Counted from the first letter of the stretch, positions 1 to 6,730 are shown. The stretch: DNA of 12,047 nt from Bacillota bacterium (GCA_023426765.1 JAEZBW010000234.1:1-12047), one strand, 5' to 3'. The notes: generated by a model not told the origin, from the sequence alone. A program made the numbers and translations.

Positions 1-243
1 CCGGTTGAACCATGCGTTGTTTTCGGTCAGGCGGTAAAGCAGGCGATAAACGCCGGGGCATTTTGAAATCAGCAGTTTGAACATATTCAGCATAAAGGAT
101 TCTACGGGAAAATAGCACAGGTTCAGCACATCGGCCATGTGGATCTCCAGGTCTTTGTTCATCTCAATCAGAGCTTCCCTGACATATCCGGCCGCTTTCA
201 AATGGCCGCTGCCTGTAGATGCGTACAAAAAAATGACATGCAT
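1..243 (-). CDS. Glycosyltransferase, MGDG synthase/diacylglycerol glucosyltransferase family (5' part only)
   Basis: The reverse strand reads from an ATG at 243 without a stop to the window edge, giving 81 codons. The protein begins MHVIFLYASTGSGHLKAA, which matches the glycine-rich N-terminal loop (S/TxGxGHxxAA) of the family that moves a sugar from a nucleotide-sugar to diacylglycerol (MGDG synthase, UgtP/YpfP). This is the lipid-acceptor half; the sugar-nucleotide-binding half lies outside the window. Such enzymes are peripheral membrane proteins that make membrane glycolipids or lipoteichoic-acid anchors. A purine-rich AAAGAGAG stretch lies about 10 bases upstream as a weak ribosome binding site. 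The gene is divergent from sleB across a 237-base gap. The family is fairly secure; the exact lipid and sugar cannot be told from this fragment. Confidence 0.82.
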   Translation of the reverse strand, partial: MHVIFLYASTGSGHLKAAGYVREALIEMNKDLEIHMADVLNLCYFPVESFMLNMFKLLISKCPGVYRLLYRLTENNAWFNR

Positions 244-480
244 ACGTTCCGCTCTCTTTCTGAAAAAATTACCTTCCTGTGGTTTTCTCCACACTTCCAT
301 TATGAGCGGATGTCAGTATAAATATGCCGGGATATGAAAAACTAACTTCAGGTGAATCTGTGAACCCGAAGGAAAGAAATGACCTTCCGATTCGGCTAAA
401 TTAACCGTTTGAAGGTTCTGATGCCGTAAAACGATTCCAAGTAAAACACAGGGTCTGACACATATGAGGAGGAAACTTCC
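244..480. other. Divergent intergenic region between the glycosyltransferase gene and sleB
   Basis: This 237-base gap must hold the start signals for both divergent genes, but I see no convincing vegetative promoter and no clear sigma-G element (roughly GxATR with CATxxTA) for sleB. A TATAAA at 317-322 has only a poor -35 (CTTCCA) 17 bases upstream. ACCTTC at 382-387 can pair with GAAGGT at 411-416 around a near-palindrome, CGGCTAAATTAACCG at 393-407 (6 of 7 pairs). That could be an operator or a weak hairpin. Its role is unknown. No small gene is evident. Confidence 0.4.
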
Positions 481-951
481 ATGTCTGAAACCAGAAAGTT
501 TAAGCTTGTTGTTTGGATATCCGTTTTTTCCATAAGTTCATGTATGTTTATTCCTGCATTGTTTCACACGCTCTCATTTGCTCAGTCATCCAGAGCTTCA
601 GATGAGCAGCTGATCGCACGGGCTATCAACGGAGAAGCCAGAGGCGAGCCCTATGAAGGGCAGGTTGCCGTAGGCGCCATTATCCTCAATCGCGTTGAAT
701 CTCCGGATTTCCCCAATACGGTTGCAGGGGTCATCTACCAGCCGGGTGCATTTACTGCTGTCAGTGACGGGCAGATCAATGTGCCCATTGACCCCAAATC
801 CACTGTGGTAAAGGCAGCAAGGGATGCCATGAACGGATGGGATCCGACGGGAGGTTCGCTATATTACTGGAACCCTGCAACAGCGACGAGCAAATGGATA
901 TGGAGCAGACAGATCATCAAGGTGATTGGGAAACATAACTTTGGCAAGTAG
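481..951 (+). CDS. sleB: Spore cortex-lytic enzyme SleB-type cell wall hydrolase
   Basis: This 156-residue protein has a hydrophobic N-terminal segment (about residues 9-34, ending LSFAQ) that looks like a signal peptide. The rest is a Hydrolase_2 (SleB/CwlJ) catalytic domain from about residue 42 to the C-terminus. It carries the family hallmark ARAINGEARGEPYEGQ, with Glu52 as the likely catalytic acid, and a conserved end with YYWNP and the final HNFGK. SleB is a lytic transglycosylase that degrades muramic-lactam cortex peptidoglycan during germination. Bacillus SleB is longer because it has an N-terminal peptidoglycan-binding domain; here that domain is absent. AGGAGG at 467-472, 8 bases before the ATG, supports the start. 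ypeB follows 115 bases downstream, the usual pairing, which strongly supports SleB over a CwlJ or generic hydrolase call. Confidence 0.9.
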   Translation: MSETRKFKLVVWISVFSISSCMFIPALFHTLSFAQSSRASDEQLIARAINGEARGEPYEGQVAVGAIILNRVESPDFPNTVAGVIYQPGAFTAVSDGQINVPIDPKSTVVKAARDAMNGWDPTGGSLYYWNPATATSKWIWSRQIIKVIGKHNFGK

Positions 952-1066
952 CAGAAGTGATGAAAGGTTACAGTTCACACCTACATGCGAGTTAACGGGT
1001 AGAGATGTTGATGATTGTCAGGACGCAGGACAAAAATAGCCACCCCGAATAAGGAGGTTTGATCAA

Positions 1067-2461
1067 ATGGGCAAATTTCGAGAAAAACTGCTGGACTGGA
1101 AAAAAAGACTGTCCGACAGGCATATGTACAGTGTCGTCATTGTTTTGCTTGCCGCTGTTGCGGCCTGGGGCATTTATCAGTACAAGCGGGCTGCCGATTT
1201 AAGGCAGGAGCTGGATAACCAGTATAACAGGGCATTTTATGAAATGATCGGCCATGTTCAGAACGTGGAAGTGCTGCTGATGAAAAGCATGGTTTCATCG
1301 ACCCCGCAAATGGCGGCCGAAACCCTGCAGGAAGCCTGGCGGCAATCCAACCTGGCTCAGACCAATCTCGGCCAGCTGCCCATCACCCAGGACGTATTGG
1401 CCAATACGTCAAAATTTTTGTCCCAGGTGGGCGATTTCGCTTATTCGCTGGACAGACAAAACATCAATGGAAAGGGCATTGATGAAAAACAATTGAAGAC
1501 ACTGGAAAACCTGCATCAATACTCCGTATCGCTGGAGGATGCACTGAACAATCTGCAGGCTTCCATTTCCGGCGGGAGAATACGCTGGAATGAGCTTGCC
1601 CAAAAAGGAACACCGCTGTTTCAGAAACAATCCCAGAAGCTGACCGGGCAGCTGTTCACCGATATTGATAAAACCTTTACCGATATCCCCACGCTGATTT
1701 ATGATGGCCCGTTTTCAGAACACATGACAAGCCAAAAGCCCAAGGGCCTTACCGGCAATGAGTTGAGCATGGAACAGGCCAGAGATAAACTGAAGAAATT
1801 TATCGGAGAGGATCGGGTCGCCTCCATTGAACATACCGGGGATATTCAGACCGATACCCTTCCGGCCTATAACTTCCGAATCACCTTTAAGGACAGACCT
1901 GAGGATGAATTCGCGACCGCAGACGTCACCAAAAAAGGCGGCCATGTCATTTGGATGCTCTACTCCAGGGATATGGGACAGGAAACGCTGGATATGGACG
2001 GTGCAAAGCAGGCAGGCCTGAAATTCCTGGAAAGCCGTGGTTTCAAGAACATGAAAGACACCTATTACATTAAGGAAGACAGCATGGCTACGATCAACTA
2101 TGCTTACTCCCAGAATGACGTAGTGGTTTATCCTGATTTGATCAAGGTGAAGATAGCCCTTGATACCGGAGAAGTGGTGGGTTTTGAATCAAAAGGGTTT
2201 ATCATGAACCATACCGAGCGAGAAATACCGTCTGTGGGTCTGACCGAAGAACAGGCCATCGCAAAGGTCATGAAAGGATCAGGGATAAAGGCCTCCGGGC
2301 TGGCAATCATACCAACCAACTTCGGAACCGAGCTTCTCTGCTATGAGCTGAAGGGAAAACTGAATGACAGGGATTTCATCATTTATATCAATGCTGCCAC
2401 CGGCAAGGAAGAACAGGTGCTCATCATTATCGATACGCCCAATGGCATCCTGACCATGTAG
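1067..2461 (+). CDS. ypeB: Germination protein YpeB
   Basis: This 464-residue protein is close to the usual YpeB length (about 450). A short basic N-terminus is followed by one membrane segment (about residues 21-38, VVIVLLAAVAAWGIY), which anchors it so that the rest lies outside the membrane. The middle part (about 40-220) is helical, and the C-terminal half (about 225-460) contains PepSY-type repeats, with phrases such as MEQARDKLKKFI, TEEQAIAKVM and YINAATGKEEQVL. YpeB is needed for SleB to be stably kept in the dormant spore, and each is unstable without the other in Bacillus. AAGGAGG at 1051-1057 supports the ATG. The gene follows sleB and is probably cotranscribed with it in the forespore. 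Recognition rests on the N-terminal pattern, the PepSY end and the neighbour. Confidence 0.92.
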   Translation: MGKFREKLLDWKKRLSDRHMYSVVIVLLAAVAAWGIYQYKRAADLRQELDNQYNRAFYEMIGHVQNVEVLLMKSMVSSTPQMAAETLQEAWRQSNLAQTNLGQLPITQDVLANTSKFLSQVGDFAYSLDRQNINGKGIDEKQLKTLENLHQYSVSLEDALNNLQASISGGRIRWNELAQKGTPLFQKQSQKLTGQLFTDIDKTFTDIPTLIYDGPFSEHMTSQKPKGLTGNELSMEQARDKLKKFIGEDRVASIEHTGDIQTDTLPAYNFRITFKDRPEDEFATADVTKKGGHVIWMLYSRDMGQETLDMDGAKQAGLKFLESRGFKNMKDTYYIKEDSMATINYAYSQNDVVVYPDLIKVKIALDTGEVVGFESKGFIMNHTEREIPSVGLTEEQAIAKVMKGSGIKASGLAIIPTNFGTELLCYELKGKLNDRDFIIYINAATGKEEQVLIIIDTPNGILTM

Positions 2462-2493
2462 AAGTTAAACCATCAATTTATTATTATGAAGGT

Positions 2494-2526
2494 TTCAGGC
2501 CGGCTGAGTTGTACAGCCGGCCTGAA
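2494..2526 (+). terminator. Strong hairpin after ypeB, probable terminator
   Basis: A perfect 13-bp inverted repeat, TTCAGGCCGGCTG paired with CAGCCGGCCTGAA around a 7-base loop, begins 33 bases after the ypeB stop. The stem is very stable, but only AATTG follows rather than a run of T. It may therefore be a weak intrinsic terminator or an mRNA-stabilising end. It separates the sleB-ypeB unit from the hisI promoter. Confidence 0.65.
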
Positions 2527-2571
2527 TTGCCGTATGATGCAGCATTGTCTTCATGTTATTTGTTCTCAGCC

Positions 2572-2600
2572 TTGTAGAATGCGATCATTTGCTATATAAT
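2572..2600 (+). promoter_or_regulatory. Vegetative promoter for hisI-hisE
   Basis: TTGTAG at 2572-2577 and a perfect TATAAT at 2595-2600 are separated by exactly 17 bases, a good housekeeping-sigma promoter. It lies between the ypeB hairpin and hisI, with a predicted transcription start near 2607 and a leader of about 55 bases. In the leader, AGGTTCC (2613-2619) can pair with GGAAACCT (2628-2635) with one bulged A. That is a small hairpin of unknown role. Confidence 0.68.
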
Positions 2601-2662
2601 TGGATTAGCAAAAGGTTCCATCCGCCGGGAAACCTGGAGGATGAAGCGGGATAAGGGTTTAT

Positions 2663-3007
2663 ATGGATACACTGAAGTTTAATGAACAGGGCTTGATTCC
2701 GGTAATCGTACAGGAAGTGAATACCAGGGAAGTACTGATGATGGCATGGATGAACCAGCAAGCGCTGGATTTAACCGTTGCCACAGGAAAAGCCACCTAC
2801 TGGAGCAGAAGCCGCAGCAAGCTATGGGTAAAGGGTGAAACCTCCGGCCATTATCAGGCTGTTAAGGAAATCAGATATGACTGTGATGCCGATACGCTTC
2901 TTCTTTTTGTGGAGCAGCAGGGGGCAGCCTGCCATACGGGTTCAAGGACATGCTTTTACCGCCAGCTGCCGATTAAGGAGGAATGTACCAATGCAGAACA
3001 CATTTGA
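2663..3007 (+). CDS. hisI: Phosphoribosyl-AMP cyclohydrolase
   Basis: HisI opens the adenine ring of phosphoribosyl-AMP, the third step of histidine synthesis, in the cytoplasm. The 114-residue protein has the expected length for a stand-alone HisI. It shows the family signatures VLMMAWMN (about 24-31), YWSRSRSKLW (46-55), the metal-binding DCDADT (73-78) and GAACHTGSRTCFYR (87-100). Cys74, Cys90 and Cys97 have the conserved spacing of the zinc ligands, and Asp73, Asp75 and Asp77 fit the acidic magnesium site. The ATG at 2663 has a modest AAGGG about 6 bases upstream. The stronger GGAGG at 2636-2640 is too far away to serve it. hisE overlaps its 3' end. No other histidine genes are present in the window, so the rest of the pathway must lie elsewhere. 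Confidence 0.95.
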   Translation: MDTLKFNEQGLIPVIVQEVNTREVLMMAWMNQQALDLTVATGKATYWSRSRSKLWVKGETSGHYQAVKEIRYDCDADTLLLFVEQQGAACHTGSRTCFYRQLPIKEECTNAEHI

Positions 3008-3278
3008 TGTTTTCCGTGAAGTTTATGATGTGATCTTGGACAGAAAAACCAATCCCAAAGAGGGGTCCTATACCAACTACCTGTTTGACAAGGGTTTGGA
3101 TAAAATTCTGAAAAAGGTGGGAGAGGAAGCCTCAGAAGTTATTATTGGCGCTAAAAACCTGAACAGGGATGAAATACAATACGAAATAGCCGATCTGATG
3201 TATCACTTAATGGTTCTGATGGTACATCAGGGGCTGACCTGGGAAGATATATCCAAAGAGCTGGAAAAAAGAAGGTAG
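2991..3278 (+). CDS. hisE: Phosphoribosyl-ATP pyrophosphohydrolase
   Basis: HisE hydrolyses phosphoribosyl-ATP to phosphoribosyl-AMP and pyrophosphate, the second step of histidine synthesis, giving HisI its substrate. The 95-residue protein is an all-alpha MazG-like nucleotide pyrophosphohydrolase. The metal-binding signature is GEEASEV (44-50, with Glu45, Glu46 and Glu49) plus EIADLMYH (65-72, with Glu65 and Asp68). The ATG at 2991 is chosen because AAGGAGG lies just upstream, inside hisI, and because the protein then begins at the normal HisE N-terminus (TFDVFREVYDVI). A longer reading from 2835 in this frame would add non-homologous sequence. It overlaps hisI by 17 bases, pointing to translational coupling; many bacteria instead have a fused hisIE. 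Confidence 0.94.
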   Translation: MQNTFDVFREVYDVILDRKTNPKEGSYTNYLFDKGLDKILKKVGEEASEVIIGAKNLNRDEIQYEIADLMYHLMVLMVHQGLTWEDISKELEKRR

Positions 3279-3346
3279 GAAAGACAGCCACCGGTAATGA
3301 TGTATTACAGCCATTCCCGACGGAGTGGTTAAAGGAGGATAAAGAT

Positions 3347-3958
3347 ATGTTCTGTCCTAAGTGTGGTACAAACGTACCTGAAGGGTCAAAATTTTGTGAG
3401 ACATGTGGAAATAATATGCAGACGGCAGAGCAAACCGATATTCAGCAAAAGCCTGAAGATCCTGTAAGCCCTGCTCCGGTTGAACCGCAGCCGGTTCCAA
3501 AACCGCAGCCGCAGCCGCAGCCCACCTACCAACCGCAGCCTCAGCCACAGCCGCAGCCTCAGTCTCCGGTCTATCCGCTGAAGCCGGCCTATCAACCTCA
3601 ACCCCAGCCTCAACCCCAACCCCAGTATCAACAAAGACCACAACCCGCTCCCGCACCTGTGAACAATACATACAACGGGTTGGATCCACGGGATAAGCCT
3701 TACAGTGTAGGCGGATGGCTGCTGACGATGCTGATCATGGTTGTCCCGATTGTTAATATCGTTATGGTATTTGTTTGGGCCTTTGGCAGCAAAACCAACA
3801 AGAGCAAGAAGAATTACTTTATCGCAGCACTGATCATGGCGGCTATTGGAATCGTTTTAAGCATAGTATTTGCCGCGACAATCTCCACGGTACTCAACGG
3901 TATTCTCCAACAAATGGGCGGTTTTGAAGATCTCGGCGGAATGTACAATCTGCCTTAA
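3347..3958 (+). CDS. Zinc-ribbon membrane protein with a Pro-Gln-rich linker, function unknown
   Basis: This 203-residue protein has three parts. Residues 3-21 form a zinc ribbon with two CxxC pairs (Cys3/Cys6 and Cys17/Cys20). Residues about 45-105 are a low-complexity linker dominated by Pro-Gln repeats with interspersed Tyr. Residues about 122-146 and 157-182 are two membrane segments separated by a very basic loop, SKTNKSKKN. A short acidic/Gly tail follows. Such zinc-ribbon membrane proteins are widespread in Firmicutes and mostly unstudied, so no function is assigned. AAAGGAGG at 3331-3338 is a strong ribosome binding site. It begins 68 bases after hisE with no terminator between, so it may share the hisIE transcript. 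The end is set by TAA at 3956, followed by a strong terminator. Confidence 0.8.
   Translation: MFCPKCGTNVPEGSKFCETCGNNMQTAEQTDIQQKPEDPVSPAPVEPQPVPKPQPQPQPTYQPQPQPQPQPQSPVYPLKPAYQPQPQPQPQPQYQQRPQPAPAPVNNTYNGLDPRDKPYSVGGWLLTMLIMVVPIVNIVMVFVWAFGSKTNKSKKNYFIAALIMAAIGIVLSIVFAATISTVLNGILQQMGGFEDLGGMYNLP
3485..3646 (+). repeat. Coding Pro-Gln repeat tract
   Basis: The DNA alternates CCG/CCA/CCT/CCC with CAG/CAA/CAA-like codons, encoding (PQ)n blocks broken by TY, SVY and AY residues. The blocks are at about protein residues 48-59, 62-72 and 84-93. Synonymous codons vary along the tract, so it is not a freshly expanded perfect DNA repeat. Its open reverse-strand frames are by-products of the composition. 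Confidence 0.8.
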
Positions 3959-3997
3959 TGGCAAACTGTATTGAAGAAACAAATCAGACCATAAATT

Positions 3998-4025
3998 ACG
4001 GGCTTGCAGTTTACTGCAAGCCCGT
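3998..4025. terminator. Bidirectional terminator between the zinc-ribbon gene and argD
   Basis: A perfect 12-bp stem, ACGGGCTTGCAG with CTGCAAGCCCGT, has a 4-base loop TTTA. On the + strand it is followed by TTATTT; on the - strand it is followed by AATTTAT. It lies between two convergent genes (stops at 3958 and 4090), so it can end transcription from both sides. Confidence 0.88.
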
Positions 4026-4089
4026 TTATTTCCACCGGCCGGTATATACACAGACAGCTGCCGCCCTGGAAAACCAGGGCGCAGGTTCA

Positions 4090-5286
4090 TTAGATTTCAG
4101 ACAACGCTTCTTCCAGTACGGCGATAAACCCATCCATGTCCTTCTTTGTGACAATAAGCGGCGGCAGCACCCTGAGGATATTGTCTCCCACTGTGCCAAG
4201 CAGGTATTTTTTCTCAAACAGCTTTTTATTTAGTTCCTTTGCGATGGGCTGATTGAATTGAACACCGATCATCAGGCCTTTCCCGCGGACTTCCTGGATC
4301 ACGGGATACTTCTCTTTTACCGTGGTCATCTTCTCAAAAAAGTATTCACCCATCGCTGCTGAATTTTCACTCAGCTTGTCGTTGATGATGGTGGATAGCA
4401 CCGCATAACCGGTATTGCAGGCCAGCGGATTGCCGCCGAAGGTGGAACCGTGATCGCCGGGTTCAAAAGCCCCCGCCGCATGCTCCTTCGCGCACAGTGC
4501 TCCAATCGGGAACCCGCCTGCCAGCGCTTTTGCCAGCGTAAAGATATCGGGCTCTACCCCATAGTGCTGGTAGCCAAACAGCTTGCCGGTCCGCCCCAGC
4601 CCGCATTGCACTTCATCAAATATCAACAGGATCCCGTTTTTGTCACACAGCTCACGTACTCCCTTTAAATATTCAATGGTGGTCGGGTTGACGCCGCTTT
4701 CACCCTGAATGGGCTCCAGCATGACGGCGCAGGTATTGCCGTTGATGGTGGCTGCAAGAGCTTCCAGGTTGTTGATGGGAACCTTCAGGAACTTCGGCGT
4801 TAACGGGGAATAGGGTTTTTGATACTTGTCCTGGCCTGTGGCTGCGATGGTTGCGAGGGTTCTGCCATGGAAGGACTTGTCGAGGGTGATGATTTCAAAC
4901 TTTTCCGGGAACCCTTTTTTCTTGAAATACAGCCTTGCAAGCTTAATGGCGCCTTCGTTGGCTTCCGCGCCGCTGTTGGCGAAGAACACCCTGTCGGCGC
5001 AGGAATTCTGAACGATCAGTTCTGCAAGCTTTGCCTGCTGTTCAATATAATACAGGCTGGAACAGTGGATCAATTTCTGTGCCTGCTCGCAGATGGCATT
5101 CACCAGCGCGGGATGGGAATGCCCCAGCGCGCTGACGGCGATTCCGGCAAAAAAGTCCTGATATTCATTGCCTTCGGTATCCCACAGGGAAAGCCCCTTT
5201 CCATGGGTAAAGCAGACCGGGATCCGGCTGCCGAAGGTATTCATGTAATATTGCTGATCCTTTTGAATGATTTCTGATAATTTCAT
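4090..5286 (-). CDS. argD: Acetylornithine aminotransferase (PLP-dependent, class III)
   Basis: ArgD exchanges the amino group between N-acetylglutamate semialdehyde and glutamate/2-oxoglutarate in arginine synthesis. In many bacteria it also serves the lysine pathway as N-succinyl-diaminopimelate aminotransferase. The protein (398 residues from the chosen start) is full length for the family. Visible motifs are FFAGIAVSALGHSHP near the N-terminus, SGAEANE (105-111), FHGRT (139-143), DEVQCGLGRTG (224-234), TLAKALAGG with the probable PLP Lys253, and GSTFGGNPL (280-288). The ATG at 5286 is preferred: GGAGGT ends 6 bases upstream of it, whereas a GTG at 5292 would abut that site. No other arginine genes lie nearby, so this is a lone argD. 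An ARG box overlaps its promoter. Ornithine or GABA aminotransferase is a less likely alternative because of the ARG box. Confidence 0.93.
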   Translation of the reverse strand: MKLSEIIQKDQQYYMNTFGSRIPVCFTHGKGLSLWDTEGNEYQDFFAGIAVSALGHSHPALVNAICEQAQKLIHCSSLYYIEQQAKLAELIVQNSCADRVFFANSGAEANEGAIKLARLYFKKKGFPEKFEIITLDKSFHGRTLATIAATGQDKYQKPYSPLTPKFLKVPINNLEALAATINGNTCAVMLEPIQGESGVNPTTIEYLKGVRELCDKNGILLIFDEVQCGLGRTGKLFGYQHYGVEPDIFTLAKALAGGFPIGALCAKEHAAGAFEPGDHGSTFGGNPLACNTGYAVLSTIINDKLSENSAAMGEYFFEKMTTVKEKYPVIQEVRGKGLMIGVQFNQPIAKELNKKLFEKKYLLGTVGDNILRVLPPLIVTKKDMDGFIAVLEEALSEI

Positions 5287-5292
5287 ATGCAC

Positions 5293-5298
5293 ACCTCC
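5293..5298 (-). promoter_or_regulatory. Ribosome binding site that sets the argD start
   Basis: On the reverse strand GGAGGT occupies 5298-5293. Its 6-base distance to the ATG at 5286 is normal. The in-frame GTG at 5292 directly touches it and could not be used with it. Confidence 0.75.
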
Positions 5299-5402
5299 AG
5301 GAAAACCTCCTGAGATCCTTGTTATGAACAGAATCCCACGGGTTTATACAAAGCACTGGGTAAATTTCCTTCATGATGCGATTCACGCAAGAGAATAGTA
5401 TA

Positions 5403-5431
5403 ATTATACAATCGAATGAATAAAAATACAA
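5403..5431 (-). promoter_or_regulatory. argD promoter
   Basis: Reading leftward, TTGTAT (5431-5426) is the -35 and TATAAT (5408-5403) is the -10, with a 17-base spacer. The -10 lies inside a perfect 12-base palindrome, GTATAATTATAC (5398-5409). The palindrome also presents a TATAAT on the + strand, but no usable -35 is found in that direction. The predicted start near 5396 gives a leader of about 110 bases before argD. Confidence 0.7.
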
Positions 5432-5432
5432 C
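5415..5432. promoter_or_regulatory. ARG box (ArgR/AhrC operator) overlapping the argD promoter
   Basis: AATGAATAAAAATACAAC matches the Bacillus-type ARG box CATGAATAAAAATKCAAK at 15 of 18 positions. It also matches the E. coli pattern TGAATWWWWATTCA with one mismatch in the core. It covers the -35 and most of the promoter spacer, the position expected for repression when arginine is abundant. The repressor gene is not in the window. Confidence 0.72.
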
Positions 5433-5672
5433 AGGTAATTTGAAAACAATTCGGAATTTTACGCTCCTTTTTTGAGGCAACACCAGATAACCACCCAAAT
5501 CACCCGCTAACTCTCCTGAGACATGAACTGTAATATGCTTCCTGTACAGAATGTGAATATCAAAAAGGGCACAAACACGCAATTTACGGATTAACGCGGT
5601 TCTTTAGCGTCAATATCCCGGAACAACCAACAGAAAAGGCTGTTTTAAAGGAAAGTTTGTGAAATATCCCGT

Positions 5673-5701
5673 TTGCTTTTAATTTTACGCTGCGATATGA
5701 T
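5673..5701 (+). promoter_or_regulatory. Promoter for the EamA transporter gene
   Basis: TTGCTT (5673-5678) and TATGAT (5696-5701) are spaced by 17 bases. The predicted start near 5708 leaves a short leader of about 28 bases. This also disfavours a TTG start at 5721, which would leave no room for a ribosome binding site. Confidence 0.62.
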
Positions 5702-5735
5702 ATAGTTTAATCTCGCATTTTTGGGGGCTTCAGGG

Positions 5736-6620
5736 ATGAATCAGAAAAGGCAAAAGGCCGTTTCATTACTGCTCCTTGCAGTAACTGCTATATTATGGAG
5801 CGTAAGTGGGCTGTTGATCAAAAGCATCAACGCACATCCGCTGGCGATCGCAGGAATACGCTCAGGCATCGCCGCGGTGATTATGTTGATTTATGTGAAA
5901 AAACCGAAGTTCAACTGGTCCTTCCCCCAGTTGGCGGCTGCTTTTGCATACTCCCTGACAGTCATCACCTTTGTGGCGGCAAACAAATATACGACGGCCG
6001 CCAATGCTATATTGATCCAATATACCGCACCCATCTATGTCGCTTTTTTCGGAGCATGGCTATTGAAGGAAAAGCCGAAACCTGCCGATTGGGCGACTAT
6101 AGCTGCAGTACTCGGCGGTATGGTGTTGTTCTTTATGGGTGATTTGGATACCCGCGGTGCCTGGGGGAATATTCTGGCCGCGATCAGCGGATTGGGTTTC
6201 GGGCTGTTTCCCGTCTTTATGAGAATGCAAAAGGATGGCTCACCGATAGAATCGGTTATTCTGGGCAATCTAATCACAGCTGTCATCGGGGTTCCTTTTC
6301 TGTCATCCGCCGTGCCGGACACTACAGGCTGGATTTACCTGAGCATTCTGGGGATATTCCAGCTTGGGATCAGCTACATCATGTATAGTATTGCTATAAA
6401 ACATGTAACAGCACTTGAATCTTCATTGATCACAGTGATCGAGCCCATTCTGAATCCTGTATGGGTATGTATCTTAATGGGCGAAGTTCCCGGAATGTTT
6501 TCAATTTTCGGCGGCGTGATTGTTCTATTGGCAATTACGTTGCGATGCGTCGTCACAGCCGTTCATTATCAGAAAGATCAGGCTGACGCCCATGCTGCAG
6601 CCTTGAAAGAAGCGGGCTGA
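5736..6620 (+). CDS. EamA/DMT-family membrane transporter
   Basis: The 294-residue protein from the ATG at 5736 is almost entirely hydrophobic, with about ten predicted membrane helices arranged as two EamA repeats (about residues 10-135 and 150-280). Typical features are the opening LLAVTAILWSVSGLLIKSI, the conserved YTAPIYVAFFGAWLLKEKP at the end of repeat 1, and the matching ESSLITVIEPILNPVWVCILMGE in repeat 2. These drug/metabolite transporters export or import small metabolites across the cytoplasmic membrane; the substrate cannot be predicted. The start has only a weak GGGGG at 5723-5727. An upstream TTG at 5721 is in frame but has no ribosome binding site. It stands alone between argD and the ATPase operon, with its own promoter and no clear terminator after it. 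Confidence 0.88.
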   Translation: MNQKRQKAVSLLLLAVTAILWSVSGLLIKSINAHPLAIAGIRSGIAAVIMLIYVKKPKFNWSFPQLAAAFAYSLTVITFVAANKYTTAANAILIQYTAPIYVAFFGAWLLKEKPKPADWATIAAVLGGMVLFFMGDLDTRGAWGNILAAISGLGFGLFPVFMRMQKDGSPIESVILGNLITAVIGVPFLSSAVPDTTGWIYLSILGIFQLGISYIMYSIAIKHVTALESSLITVIEPILNPVWVCILMGEVPGMFSIFGGVIVLLAITLRCVVTAVHYQKDQADAHAAALKEAG

Positions 6621-6702
6621 TATGACGGTAATAAACAAGAATCAATGTTGAGCATTCAATACAACCAAGGTTTTTTTGAATTATTGGGAAACCTATCAAT
6701 CA

Positions 6703-6718
6703 GGAACAAAGATGTTCC
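6703..6718. repeat. Short dyad upstream of the V-ATPase promoter
   Basis: GGAACA and TGTTCC form a perfect 6-bp dyad around AAGA, ending 12 bases before the -35 of the ATPase promoter. It has no T-run after it, so it is not an intrinsic terminator. It could be a protein-binding site or chance. Confidence 0.35.
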
Positions 6719-6730
6719 AAAGCCGGAATA

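Larger units (their letters stand above)
5287..5735. other. Divergent intergenic region between argD and the EamA transporter gene
   Basis: This 449-base stretch holds the argD leader (about 110 bases), the argD promoter with its ARG box, and near the right end the transporter promoter. The middle (about 5435-5670) is AT-rich and I see no gene in it. Open frames there have no ribosome binding site and no recognisable protein. A weak hairpin, AACAG/CTGTT with an AAAAGG loop, occurs around 5628-5646. No riboswitch or T-box could be recognised. Confidence 0.55.

Noticed and set aside
3357..3689. Long reverse-strand open frames opposite the zinc-ribbon gene
   Set aside because: They arise from the Pro-Gln codon repeat, encode Val/Ala- or Leu/Arg-rich low-complexity sequence, and lack a ribosome binding site. 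The + strand zinc ribbon is clearly the real gene.
3958..4233. Rightward open frame starting at the zinc-ribbon stop codon
   Set aside because: It runs through the bidirectional terminator and across the 3' end of argD in antisense, with no ribosome binding site and no recognisable protein.
4819..5277. 152-codon rightward open frame inside argD
   Set aside because: It is antisense to conserved ArgD motifs and resembles no protein family.
5165..5582. Two leftward open frames spanning the argD leader and promoter region
   Set aside because: They cross the promoter and ARG box, have no ribosome binding site, and their translations look random.
6638..6680. Possible terminator after the EamA gene (imperfect TTGA/TCAA stem, then a run of seven T)
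   Set aside because: The stem is only about 4 bp with a bulge, and the T-run is 8 or more bases away, so it does not qualify as an intrinsic terminator.
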